Assembly: GCA_947175775.1 (NCBI GenBank)
Contig: CAMWNY010000004.1
Location: 1-22,635 of the forward strand
Direction of reading: 5' to 3'
DNA: 22,635 nt
From: an uncultured Lachnospiraceae bacterium
GTDB lineage: Bacteria > Bacillota > Clostridia > Lachnospirales > Lachnospiraceae
Shown: positions 6,873-14,684 of the stretch, piece by piece
Layout of the letters: the number at the start of each line of letters is the position of its first letter
Position numbering within the stretch: position 1 is the stretch's first letter
The notes under the pieces: model-generated
Databases searched by the model: none
What the model saw: the letters and a program-made list of their open reading frames with translations, nothing else
Told to the model about the DNA's origin: nothing
Program-made: the position numbers and the translations under genes

Positions 6873-7316
6873 TCATTCAATTTCTTCCGTATTCACCATC
6901 ATATCAAATATTGTCTCTTCCACAACCTTAACACACAGCTCCACATCTTTGTTAATTTCCATTCCCCAAAAGCGAATGACCGTCCACCCCATAAACAGCA
7001 GCCGTTTATTCACTTCCTCATCACGCTCGCGGTTTCTCGAAATTTTTTTGACCCAAAACGCGGCATTACTTCCGCGCTCCAGCCGGGGCTTGAGCACCTC
7101 CCAGTCTTTTCCGTGAAAAAATTCACTGTCACAAAAGATTGCCAGTTTATATTTTGTCAGCGCAATATCCGGTTTTCCAGGAAGTGTGGAAACATTTTTC
7201 CGATAGCGGTACCCTTTATGCCACAATGCCTTGCGCAATTTTATTTCGATACTGGTATCCTTGCCTTTGATATTCTGCATGTTTTTGCGGCGCTGTTCTT
7301 TTGTCAGTCTGTCCAT
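6873..7316 (-). CDS. vsr: Very short patch repair (Vsr) endonuclease
   Basis: 147 residues. Vsr enzymes nick next to T:G mismatches that arise by deamination of 5-methylcytosine. Family features are an N-terminal basic MDRLTKEQRRKNMQNIKGKDT, Glu24 (E. coli E25), PGKPD with Asp50 (E. coli D51), and FCDSEFFHGKDW (61-72) carrying His68 (E. coli H69). SRNRERDEEVNKRLLFMGW (93-111) follows. The positions of the E. coli His64 and Cys66 are Asp63 and Glu65 here, and the E. coli Zn-site residues are not seen. This belongs to the divergent Vsr-like branch common in Clostridia. GAGG lies seven bases before the ATG. It starts 39 bases after fbp with no terminator between, so cotranscription is likely. 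No cytosine methyltransferase gene is present in this window. Confidence 0.9.
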   Translation of the reverse strand: MDRLTKEQRRKNMQNIKGKDTSIEIKLRKALWHKGYRYRKNVSTLPGKPDIALTKYKLAIFCDSEFFHGKDWEVLKPRLERGSNAAFWVKKISRNRERDEEVNKRLLFMGWTVIRFWGMEINKDVELCVKVVEETIFDMMVNTEEIE

Positions 7317-7355
7317 ATCAAATCCTCAATTCCTGCAAGGCCTGCAAATTCCGTT

Positions 7356-9278
7356 TCACAGTTCCTTCCCAACACTAATCAGCCCCCGCCGATACGCCAA
7401 AAGCAGCAGCTCCAAATCGTTTATGGTGTCGTGGATTACCTTTCCGCTGTCCGTATCCTTTACCATAACACGGTCGCTCTCCGTCTCAAAGAAGTTCGAG
7501 GTTGACTCAATATCCTTGTTCTCCGCAAGCACTTTTGCAACGCTCTCAAAGGGCTGGTGCGCTTTCAGACGCATTCCATGTGAGTTGTATATCAGCGTAT
7601 AACCCGCGATACCTGTCGTTTTTTGGTACGCGCGGCAGAACCCGCCGTCAATCACGATTAAACGGTTGTTTGCCTTGAGCGGTGACTCTCCCTTCGCCAC
7701 CTTAATCGGCGTGTGTCCGTTGATAATATGCGAAATCGAGCTGTCCAATCCGAACTCGTGCAGGATTTTGCGGCAGTATTTTTCCTGCTGGTAAAATCTG
7801 TAATACGGATTTTTCGGCTCGTCATAGGTGGACTTGTCAACCACGAACGTCCGCTCAAACGTTTTCATGTTTCTGCCGGAAAGCGGCGAATTCTTGCCGC
7901 ACCACAAATACCACATAAAATCGTTGTTAGACTGGTTATATGTGTCAAAAAACGCGCGTCTTGCGGTTTTACACGCATAGTCCATATACTCCTTGCCGCG
8001 GTACATCGTGTCGCCGATGCGCATTCCGTCAAAATCGCCGTTTTCGTCCATCGGAATACAGCCGTGAAACAGGAGATTGTCGTTATAACACAAATAAATG
8101 TTTCCCTTTTCATATAGAAAACGGACATGTTTTTTCAGCATATGACTGTTCATAAATGCAGTGCGCAGGTCATCGATTACGTCCTGCTCCTCATTTGTAA
8201 GCACGTATGCATTATCCTTGTCAACGGTCGGAAAATACGTGTCATTCAACTCATATTCCCTGTCGCCAATCCGCACCACACCGCGCTCTAAATCCATTTT
8301 GTCCAGCAGCAGCCGGTCCTTCATGTCATATTCGGGGTGGCGCATGATAATCTGTCCCTCCAGCTTAAACAGAATAATGGAAATCGCTTTCAGCGCCGCG
8401 TCCATCGGACTTAAACCCGCATAGGTGTGCTCCGCGAAAAGCGTCAGCGCACGCAGGCTGATTGCATAGGAATTTTCGAGAATCTGAATATTGTTATACT
8501 TAATATTGTTGCGCAGCACGTTTGCAATACACGCTTCGTTTCCGCAAGCCGCGCCCATCCATAAAATATCATGGTTTCCCCATTCAATATCCACCGAATG
8601 ATGCGTGCTGAGCAAATCCATAATCTTATCCGCCTTGGGCCCCCTGTCGTAGATGTCGCCTACAATGTGCAGGCGGTCAACCGCAAGCCGCTTGATTAAA
8701 CGGCATAGCGCCTCGATAAACGCATCCGCGCTCTCAATATCAATAATTGTTTCAATGATTTTTTCGTGATACACAAGCTGGTTGTTGTCCTCGTCAGGCT
8801 GCGCGTGCAACAGCTCATCAATAATAAAGCTGAACTCTGCGGGGATTGCCTTGCGCACTTTCGAACGTGTGTACTTTGACGAAAGAAGCTTTGCAAGCTC
8901 CGTGAGGTTCTTGAGGTTTGTCTTGTACCAATAAGGCGTCATGATATTCTGCCGCTTTAAAAGCTTGATTTTCTCCTCCGGATAGTACACGAGCGTACAG
9001 ATTTCCTGACGGTCCTGCTCCGAGAGGCGCTGCGAAAACAGCAGGTCTACTTTTTCCTTAATAACGCCTGCCGCATTGTTTAAAATATGATAAAATGCCT
9101 CATATTCGCCATGAATATCGCTCATAAAGTGCTCCGTGCCTTTTGGCAGGTTTAGAATTGCCTTGAGGTTAATGATTTCCCGGCACACGGACGGGATTGA
9201 CGGATATTTCTCTGCCAATAGTCTTAGATACCTCAGTTTTTCGTCCATTAGCTGGTTTAACAGTCTGTCCTGCTCCAT
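7356..9278 (-). CDS. fbp: Fructose-1,6-bisphosphatase, class III
   Basis: 640 residues, the usual length of Firmicute class III Fbp. It hydrolyses fructose 1,6-bisphosphate to fructose 6-phosphate and phosphate in gluconeogenesis, in the cytoplasm. The calcineurin-like metallophosphatase motifs appear in order: SDIHGEY (53-59), GDIYDRG (207-213), GNHD (234-237), FHG (404-406) and NGHTP (520-524), then IVIDGGFCRAY (541-551). A ~150-residue helical insertion between the first two motifs is typical of this class. The start is supported by GGGAGG seven bases upstream. A promoter lies just ahead, and vsr follows in the same direction. Confidence 0.97.
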   Translation of the reverse strand: MEQDRLLNQLMDEKLRYLRLLAEKYPSIPSVCREIINLKAILNLPKGTEHFMSDIHGEYEAFYHILNNAAGVIKEKVDLLFSQRLSEQDRQEICTLVYYPEEKIKLLKRQNIMTPYWYKTNLKNLTELAKLLSSKYTRSKVRKAIPAEFSFIIDELLHAQPDEDNNQLVYHEKIIETIIDIESADAFIEALCRLIKRLAVDRLHIVGDIYDRGPKADKIMDLLSTHHSVDIEWGNHDILWMGAACGNEACIANVLRNNIKYNNIQILENSYAISLRALTLFAEHTYAGLSPMDAALKAISIILFKLEGQIIMRHPEYDMKDRLLLDKMDLERGVVRIGDREYELNDTYFPTVDKDNAYVLTNEEQDVIDDLRTAFMNSHMLKKHVRFLYEKGNIYLCYNDNLLFHGCIPMDENGDFDGMRIGDTMYRGKEYMDYACKTARRAFFDTYNQSNNDFMWYLWCGKNSPLSGRNMKTFERTFVVDKSTYDEPKNPYYRFYQQEKYCRKILHEFGLDSSISHIINGHTPIKVAKGESPLKANNRLIVIDGGFCRAYQKTTGIAGYTLIYNSHGMRLKAHQPFESVAKVLAENKDIESTSNFFETESDRVMVKDTDSGKVIHDTINDLELLLLAYRRGLISVGKEL

Positions 9279-9309
9279 TTCGTGACCTCCCTTGGAATTT
9301 GTAGATTTA

Positions 9310-9343
9310 TTTATAGTGTATCATTTTCACCGTGTTCAAACAA
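9310..9343 (-). promoter_or_regulatory. Predicted promoter of fbp
   Basis: Two overlapping sigma-A options exist on the minus strand: TTGTTT (9343-9338) with TACACT (9320-9315), spacer 17; and TTGAAC (9339-9334) with TATAAA (9315-9310), spacer 18. Either puts the start about 25-30 bases upstream of the fbp ATG. A perfect TTGACA also occurs at 9355-9350 but has no well-placed -10. Confidence 0.5.
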
Positions 9344-9349
9344 GAGGGC

Positions 9350-9460
9350 TGTCAAAAAGAGAAACGAATCGAGTAGGAAACGTTTATCTTGCCTACTCAC
9401 GAGCCGGACATCCGTCAACTTCTGCCGACATTTTTCCATTGAACACCCATGTTCATAAAA
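9350..9460. repeat. Possible intergenic repeat element with 7-bp inverted repeat upstream of fbp
   Basis: GAGTAGG (9371-9377) and CCTACTC (9392-9398) form a hairpin, next to a GC-richer stretch (about 9399-9460) that belongs to neither neighbouring gene. The minus strand of 9399-9450 would read in one frame FNGKMSAEVDGCPARE before a stop. This looks like a peptide I associate with dispersed non-genic sequence in Lachnospiraceae, but that is recollection only. It may instead be an operator region for fbp. Confidence 0.25.
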
Positions 9461-9494
9461 ACACGCACCATGCATTTATCTCATACATGGTGCG
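9456..9494 (-). terminator. Intrinsic terminator of the opp operon
   Basis: CGCACCATG (9464-9472) and CATGGTGCG (9486-9494) form a perfect 9-bp stem with a 13-base loop. Read on the minus strand the stem is followed by TGTTTTTAT (9463-9455). It lies about 40 bases after the oppA stop. Confidence 0.75.
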
Positions 9495-9533
9495 CGCTTC
9501 TTTTATAATCGTTTGCGATAATCCAAACTGAAC

Positions 9534-11348
9534 TTATCTGCCAAACTGGCAGTCATTATTACCTGACTCTGTTGTCCACATCTCAAGCATGTTAATCGGG
9601 TCATTAAAGTCTGCAAGCCATCCATTACGCGCAATGTCGTAATTTCCTGCTTTTCTCTCGTTCAGGAATACATTCCAGTCTACTGTCTTAATTGTCATGG
9701 TAATTCCGACAAAGCCGAAATCCTGCTGCAGCGCCTCTGCGATTGCCACGTGTGTTGTGGTATCGTTTGTGAGATACTCAAACGAAATCGGTGTAGAATC
9801 AGAAAGTACGCCGTCGTCCGTAAACTCAAAGCCTGCAAACTTTAAGAGCTCAATTGCCTCCTCAACGTTCTCATCAAGCGCCGCAGAGTCATAGTAACCT
9901 GCCGTCGCCTCGTTCGGATACGTATATGCGTCGTCGTTCTCTTTGAAAACGCCGCCGTTACCGTCAGCCATTCCTTCCGGAACAAATGTGTTTGCCGGCT
10001 TCTGTCCTGTCTGTCCGATATTCTCAGCAATATAGTCACGGTCAACCAAAAGCGCAAACGCACGTCTCATCGCATTTGCCTGTGCAGGCGTCTTATCTGC
10101 AAAGAGGTCGCTCTTTACGTTAAAGCCCACATAATATGTTCCGATTTGGTCAACTGTATGGAACTCAGGATTTCCTAAAAGTGTCTGAATTTCGTCTGTC
10201 GGAATGGTATCCGCTACAAAATCAAGGTCTCCTGCATTGTATGCCGCAAAAACTGCCGTATCGTCTGCACTGAGCATAAACTGAAGCTTTTCAATCTTCA
10301 CTTCGTCTGCTCTGTGATAGTTCGGGTTCTTTACATAGGTCATAGACTCGTCATGTGTCCAAGACTCCAGTGTGTATGCACCGTTTGTAACAAAGCCTGC
10401 CTCCTGACACCAAACGCCGGGATTTGTCTGCCAGTCTGCCGCTGCCTCTACCGCACTCTGCTTTACAGGATAGTACGCAGGAAATGCGCAAAGGTCAAGG
10501 AAATATGCACAAGGAGCCGCAAGCTCTACCGTAAGAGACTGTCCGTCCTCGCTTGCCGTCACTGCAAGCGTGCCGTCGTCGTTGTGCTTGATTGCATCAA
10601 ACATATAGAAATAGTCTGCTGCTGTTTCCTCTGCAACAACACGGTTCCATGCATAAACAAAGTCATTTGCATTCAGCTCGGATCCGTCCGACCACTTTAA
10701 ATCAGGAAGTAAATTAAAGGTATATGTCAAGCCGTCGTCGCTAACCGTATAATCCGCGGCAAGGTCGGGAACAACATTCGCATTCTCATCATAGGTGAAA
10801 AGACCTGAAAAGCTGTTTACCGCAAGACACGCACCGTCAACCGTTGTATTCAGCGCGGGGTCAAGCGTATCAGGCTCTGACGCCTGATTCAGGCGAAGAG
10901 TGTCACCCTCTGTCTCCGCAAACATCCAATACTTAAATCCGTAACCATTTACATAAACTCCCGATACATACGGTTTCTGCAAATACATATTGTTGTAGTA
11001 GTAAATCGGCAGGATTGCGCCTGTCTCCATAAGCATATCCTCAGCCTTATGCATCAGCGCCTCGCGCTCCACAAAGTCTGTCGTTGTTCTGATTTCATTG
11101 ATTAATTCGTCATATTCGCCCCAGTTTGCAGGATCAACTGCGTTCTCTGCGTCTACCGCCGCGTCCGCTGAATCTGCATCTCCCGCCGCATTGTCTGCGC
11201 CTGGTTCCGCTCCGTCCTGTGCCTGCGTTTCTGCCGGCGTATCCACTGCATTGTCAGCCGCAGGCGCATCATTTGAGCCGCATGCTGTCAATGACCCCAT
11301 TGCCATCGCAAATGCAAGGCAAAGAGCCAATACCTGTTTCTTTTTCAT
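9534..11348 (-). CDS. oppA: Oligopeptide-binding lipoprotein OppA (SBP_bac_5), apparently circularly permuted
   Basis: 604 residues. MKKKQVLALCLAFAMAMGSL plus TAC gives a lipoprotein signal with lipobox LTAC and Cys23. An Ala/Asp/Glu linker runs over ~24-74. Residues 75-147 (EYDELINEIRTTTDF, then LMHKAEDMLMETGAILPIYY and KPYVSGVYVNGYGFKY) are the segment that normally ends SBP_bac_5 proteins. The normal N-lobe start follows directly at 149 (TLRLNQASEPDTLDPALN). The body is then ordinary, with AADYTVSDDGLTYTFNL, LKWSDGSELNANDFVYAWNR and a C-lobe ending MWTTESGNNDCQFGR. It stops exactly where the moved segment would usually begin. It should capture peptides outside the membrane for OppBCDF. AGGAGG at 11366-11361 lies 12 bases upstream of ATG. 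This is the last gene of the operon, 134 bases after oppF. Confidence 0.93.
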   Translation of the reverse strand: MKKKQVLALCLAFAMAMGSLTACGSNDAPAADNAVDTPAETQAQDGAEPGADNAAGDADSADAAVDAENAVDPANWGEYDELINEIRTTTDFVEREALMHKAEDMLMETGAILPIYYYNNMYLQKPYVSGVYVNGYGFKYWMFAETEGDTLRLNQASEPDTLDPALNTTVDGACLAVNSFSGLFTYDENANVVPDLAADYTVSDDGLTYTFNLLPDLKWSDGSELNANDFVYAWNRVVAEETAADYFYMFDAIKHNDDGTLAVTASEDGQSLTVELAAPCAYFLDLCAFPAYYPVKQSAVEAAADWQTNPGVWCQEAGFVTNGAYTLESWTHDESMTYVKNPNYHRADEVKIEKLQFMLSADDTAVFAAYNAGDLDFVADTIPTDEIQTLLGNPEFHTVDQIGTYYVGFNVKSDLFADKTPAQANAMRRAFALLVDRDYIAENIGQTGQKPANTFVPEGMADGNGGVFKENDDAYTYPNEATAGYYDSAALDENVEEAIELLKFAGFEFTDDGVLSDSTPISFEYLTNDTTTHVAIAEALQQDFGFVGITMTIKTVDWNVFLNERKAGNYDIARNGWLADFNDPINMLEMWTTESGNNDCQFGR

Positions 11349-11400
11349 AATAATGTGTTTCCTCCTTTTTTGATTTTAAAACTTAAATAAAACAGATTTA

Positions 11401-11428
11401 TCTATATTCACACTCCCTTTTCGGACAA
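11401..11428 (-). promoter_or_regulatory. Possible internal promoter of oppA
   Basis: In the 134-base gap between oppF and oppA the minus strand has TTGTCC (11428-11423), 16 bases, then TATAGA (11406-11401). A separate promoter would allow the binding protein to be made in excess, as is common for ABC importers, but the match is modest. Confidence 0.3.
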
Positions 11429-11482
11429 TATCCGTCGGGGAGATGTCAATATCCTCATTAAAAGTTACCAAACTTGTATTGA

Positions 11483-12445
11483 TTACCGATTATGACACGC
11501 CACCATATGTCCGCCGCCCTTATCGGTAAGCGTCGGGCAAACCTCCGCGCACTTGTCCGTCGCAAAACGGCATCTCGTACGGAACGCACAGCCTGTCGGC
11601 ATATTCATCGGACTCGGCACATCGCCGGAGAGCACAATTCTTTGGCTCTGCTTTGCCTGAATCGGGTCAGGAATCGGCACGGCGCTCAAAAGCGACTCCG
11701 TATACGGATGAATGGGGTGCTCGTAAACCTCATCCGCATCGCCAATCTCCACAACCTTTCCAAGGTACATCACCGCAATGCGGTTTGAAATATGTCTTAC
11801 AACCAGCAAATCATGGGCGATAAACAGATACGCCACGCCAAGCTTTGCCTGCAAATCCTCAAACATGTTAATCACCTGCGCCTGAATGGAAACATCAAGC
11901 GCACTTACCGCCTCATCACAGACGATAAACTGCGGCTTTACCGCAAGCGCCCGCGCAATTCCGATACGCTGCCTCTGACCGCCCGAAAACTCGTGCGCAT
12001 AGCGCGTCGCATGTTCGGCATTCAGACCCACAAGCTCCATCAGCGCCAAAATCTTCTCACGGCGCTCATTTTTATTGGAATACATTTTATGTACGTCAAG
12101 CGGCTCCCCGATAATATCCTCTACCGTCATACGCGGATTTAAAGAAGAATACGGGTCCTGAAACACCATCTGCATATTTTTGCGGTGCTCCGCCATATTT
12201 TTTGCCGTAATCTCTTCGCCGTTAAACTTCACCGTACCCGAAGTCGGCTCATAAAGCCGCAAAAGCGTACGACCGACCGTCGTCTTTCCGCAGCCTGACT
12301 CTCCTACAAGTCCCAGTGTTTCACCCGGCTTAATGTTAAACGTAACACCGTCTACCGCTTTGAGGGGCGTCGTTTTGAAAAATCCTGTCTTAATGGGGAA
12401 GTACTGCTTTAAGTCCTCCACCTCAATCAAATATTCACTGCTCAT
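11483..12445 (-). CDS. oppF: Oligopeptide ABC transporter ATP-binding protein OppF
   Basis: 320 residues, cytoplasmic ATPase that powers peptide import with OppD. Motifs in order are Walker A GESGCGKT (48-55), Q-loop VFQDPYSSLNP (94-104), signature FSGGQRQR (153-160), Walker B FIVCDE (173-178) followed by SALD, and switch His211. The C-terminal oligopeptide-transporter extension has the Cys cluster GCAFRTRCRFATDKCAEVCP. The N-terminal LKQYFPIKTGFF is typical of OppF rather than OppD. The ATG overlaps the oppD stop (ATGA), and GAGGAGG lies seven bases upstream, so the two subunits are likely translationally coupled. Confidence 0.96.
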   Translation of the reverse strand: MSSEYLIEVEDLKQYFPIKTGFFKTTPLKAVDGVTFNIKPGETLGLVGESGCGKTTVGRTLLRLYEPTSGTVKFNGEEITAKNMAEHRKNMQMVFQDPYSSLNPRMTVEDIIGEPLDVHKMYSNKNERREKILALMELVGLNAEHATRYAHEFSGGQRQRIGIARALAVKPQFIVCDEAVSALDVSIQAQVINMFEDLQAKLGVAYLFIAHDLLVVRHISNRIAVMYLGKVVEIGDADEVYEHPIHPYTESLLSAVPIPDPIQAKQSQRIVLSGDVPSPMNMPTGCAFRTRCRFATDKCAEVCPTLTDKGGGHMVACHNR

Positions 12446-13455
12446 GACTGTACCTCCTCTGCGCCAAGCGTTCCATTCTTTAATTTCTTAAACGCAAGCC
12501 AGCACGACGCGAAATGTCCGTCAGGCATCTGCACCTGCGGCGGAACCTCTGTCAGGCAGATTTTCATCGCCTCGTCACAGCGCGTACAAAATGCGCAGCC
12601 TTTTGGCATATTCAAAAGGTTAATCGGCGTACCCGCAATCGGAACAAGCCGCTCTTTGCTGCCGTCCGCCTTCGGAACGGAGCGCAAAAGCCCTTTCGTA
12701 TACTCGTGTCCCGCGCGGTAGAAAATATCTTCCGCTGTTCCGCGCTCACACACACGCCCGCCGTACATCACAATAATTTCGTCACACATATCCGCAATCA
12801 CGCCCAAATCGTGCGTTACCATAATAATTGCCATACCAAGCTTTTTCTGCAGCGCCTGCATCAGCTCCAAAATCTGCGCCTGAATGGTCACGTCAAGCGC
12901 CGTCGTCGGCTCGTCCGCAATCAGAATATCCGGCTCGCACGCAAGCGCCATCGCAATCATCACACGCTGCCGCATACCGCCTGAAAGCTCATGCGGATAC
13001 TGTCTGATACGCTTCTCTGGCTCATTTACGCCCACAAGCTCAAGCATTTCAACCGCACGCGCCTTCGCCTGCTCTTTATTTTTATCCGTGTGGAGCAAAA
13101 TCGCCTCCATCAACTGGTTTCCTATCGTAAATACAGGGTTTAAGCTCGTCATCGGATCCTGAAAAATAATGCTGCAGCACTTGCCCCTGAAATTTTTCAT
13201 CTGTTTTTTGTCATATTTTGTGATATCCTCACCGCGATAGAGCACCTCGCCGCTCACAATGCGTCCTGTTGACGCCAAAATCTGCATAATTGAGTACGCA
13301 GTAACACTCTTTCCCGAACCGGACTCCCCTACGATACCGAGGATTTTTCCAGGCGCCAAATTAAAGTTCACGCCGTTTACCGCCCGGACTTCACCCGAAT
13401 CCGTAAAAAATGATGTATGTAAATCTTTTACCTGTAAAATGTATTCTTCGCTCAT
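12442..13455 (-). CDS. oppD: Oligopeptide ABC transporter ATP-binding protein OppD
   Basis: 337 residues, the second ATPase of the peptide importer. It has Walker A GESGSGKS (43-50), Q-loop IIFQDPMTSLNP (96-107), signature LSGGMRQR (157-164), Walker B ILIADE (177-182) with TTALD, and switch His215. A C-terminal Cys-containing module GCAFCTRCDEAMKIC follows. LHTSFFTDSGEVRAVNGV at the N-terminus is typical of OppD. It starts 23 bases after oppC; its ribosome binding site is weak (GGGGACTGGTG before ATG). Translation may therefore depend on ribosomes arriving from oppC. Confidence 0.96.
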   Translation of the reverse strand: MSEEYILQVKDLHTSFFTDSGEVRAVNGVNFNLAPGKILGIVGESGSGKSVTAYSIMQILASTGRIVSGEVLYRGEDITKYDKKQMKNFRGKCCSIIFQDPMTSLNPVFTIGNQLMEAILLHTDKNKEQAKARAVEMLELVGVNEPEKRIRQYPHELSGGMRQRVMIAMALACEPDILIADEPTTALDVTIQAQILELMQALQKKLGMAIIMVTHDLGVIADMCDEIIVMYGGRVCERGTAEDIFYRAGHEYTKGLLRSVPKADGSKERLVPIAGTPINLLNMPKGCAFCTRCDEAMKICLTEVPPQVQMPDGHFASCWLAFKKLKNGTLGAEEVQS

Positions 13456-13478
13456 TTTAACACCAGTCCCCCATTCCC

Positions 13479-14570
13479 TTATTTCTTAAGCTTCGGATCA
13501 AACGCATCGCGCAAGCCGTCGCCAAGCAGGTTGAGCGAAAGCACAATCAGGCAGATAACAACTGCCGGAAAAATCAGCTTGTACGGGTAGCTCTGAAGCC
13601 CTTCTCTTGCCGTATTCGCAAGACTTCCAAGCGACGGCATCGGCGCCTGTACGCCAAGTCCGATAAAGCTTAGATAACTCTCCGTAAAGATTGCCGACGG
13701 AATCTGCAGCGCAGTCGAAATAATGATAACGCTGATGCAGTTTGGAATAATATGCTTTGCGATAATCCTGCCGCTCTTTGCGCCTGTAGCCTTTGCCGCA
13801 AGCACATATTCGTTATTCTTAATCGTCAGAATCTGTCCGCGCACCAAACGCGACATACTCACCCAATATAAAAGACCATACACGATAAACAGTGAAATCA
13901 TGTTTACACCGAGGCTTTGGAACGATGTGCCCTCAAGCTTTTCGCCAAGTGTCTCATTCAAAACCACCGATAACAGAATAATGACAAGCATGTCCGGCAA
14001 TGAGTAAATAATGTCAACAATACGCTGCATGATCAAATCGACCTTGCCGCCCATGTACCCCGAAATACTACCATAGAGCAGACCGATAATCAACACCAAA
14101 ATACTGGCAAACAATCCGACCGCTAGCGATACTCTCGTACCATACACGACACGGATAAAATAGTCGCGGCACTGCGCGTCCGTTCCCATAATATGCGGAA
14201 AGACCTCACCGCCCTCCGCAATATATTCCAACTCATTCTCCGAATACTCAAACGGCTTTAAATTTTTCGCCGTCTTGTCACGCTTTCCGTTGACACTGAT
14301 AATCTGCGAATAACTGTACGGCACAATATGCGGCGCGACAATAATCACGCTCATAACAATAATCAATACAATAATACTGCCCACGGCAAGCGGATTTTTC
14401 ATGAGCTTTTTCATACCGTCCTTAAAAAACGTGGTAGACTCGCTCATGACGTCCTGTTGTTTTTTCTCCTCGTCCGTCGCTTTTTCAAAAACGGAATCGT
14501 CGAAATTAAATTTCGATAAATCGACCTGTGCACTCAGCACATTTCTTTTCAGTGCATTCTGTTCTGCCAT
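13479..14570 (-). CDS. oppC: Oligopeptide ABC transporter permease OppC
   Basis: 363 residues. The first ~55 residues are a charged cytoplasmic extension, then a membrane helix at about 60-80. An extracytoplasmic stretch follows, with HIMGTDAQCRDYF, the family's HxxGTDxxGRD motif in which Cys replaces the usual Gly. About five more helices follow. The EAA loop that docks with the ATPases is EYVLAAKATGAKSGRIIAKH. The end, DGLRDAFDPKLKK, is typical of OppC/DppC. AAGGAGT lies about 12 bases upstream of the ATG. It is separated from oppB by 114 bases containing a stem-loop. Confidence 0.95.
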   Translation of the reverse strand: MAEQNALKRNVLSAQVDLSKFNFDDSVFEKATDEEKKQQDVMSESTTFFKDGMKKLMKNPLAVGSIIVLIIVMSVIIVAPHIVPYSYSQIISVNGKRDKTAKNLKPFEYSENELEYIAEGGEVFPHIMGTDAQCRDYFIRVVYGTRVSLAVGLFASILVLIIGLLYGSISGYMGGKVDLIMQRIVDIIYSLPDMLVIILLSVVLNETLGEKLEGTSFQSLGVNMISLFIVYGLLYWVSMSRLVRGQILTIKNNEYVLAAKATGAKSGRIIAKHIIPNCISVIIISTALQIPSAIFTESYLSFIGLGVQAPMPSLGSLANTAREGLQSYPYKLIFPAVVICLIVLSLNLLGDGLRDAFDPKLKK

Positions 14571-14627
14571 TTCTACAAACTTACTCCTTTCACGCGAACC
14601 AATATGCTTAAACCTTTAGAAACTCTT

Positions 14628-14665
14628 AGGCTGCGTCTCAATCGAATTTATTCGATTTACAGCCT
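14628..14665. other. Intercistronic stem-loop between oppB and oppC
   Basis: AGGCTG (14628-14633) pairs with CAGCCT (14660-14665). Inside it ATCGAAT (14641-14647) pairs with ATTCGAT (14650-14656) around a 2-base centre, with an asymmetric internal loop. No T run follows on the minus strand, so it is more likely an mRNA processing or stability element, or a dispersed repeat, than a terminator. Confidence 0.4.
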
Positions 14666-14684
14666 TAGTGTTTCTTAATGTTTT

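Noticed and set aside
6732..7505. 257-codon plus-strand ORF opposite vsr and fbp
   Set aside because: Shadow of two clearly recognised minus-strand genes; it also spans the terminator at 6810-6840.
9292..9531. 79-codon plus-strand ORF
   Set aside because: It covers the fbp promoter and the opp terminator on the opposite strand and has no start signal.
11098..11373. 91-codon plus-strand ORF rich in Ala/Ser
   Set aside because: Antisense shadow of the Ala/Asp linker of oppA, with no ribosome binding site.
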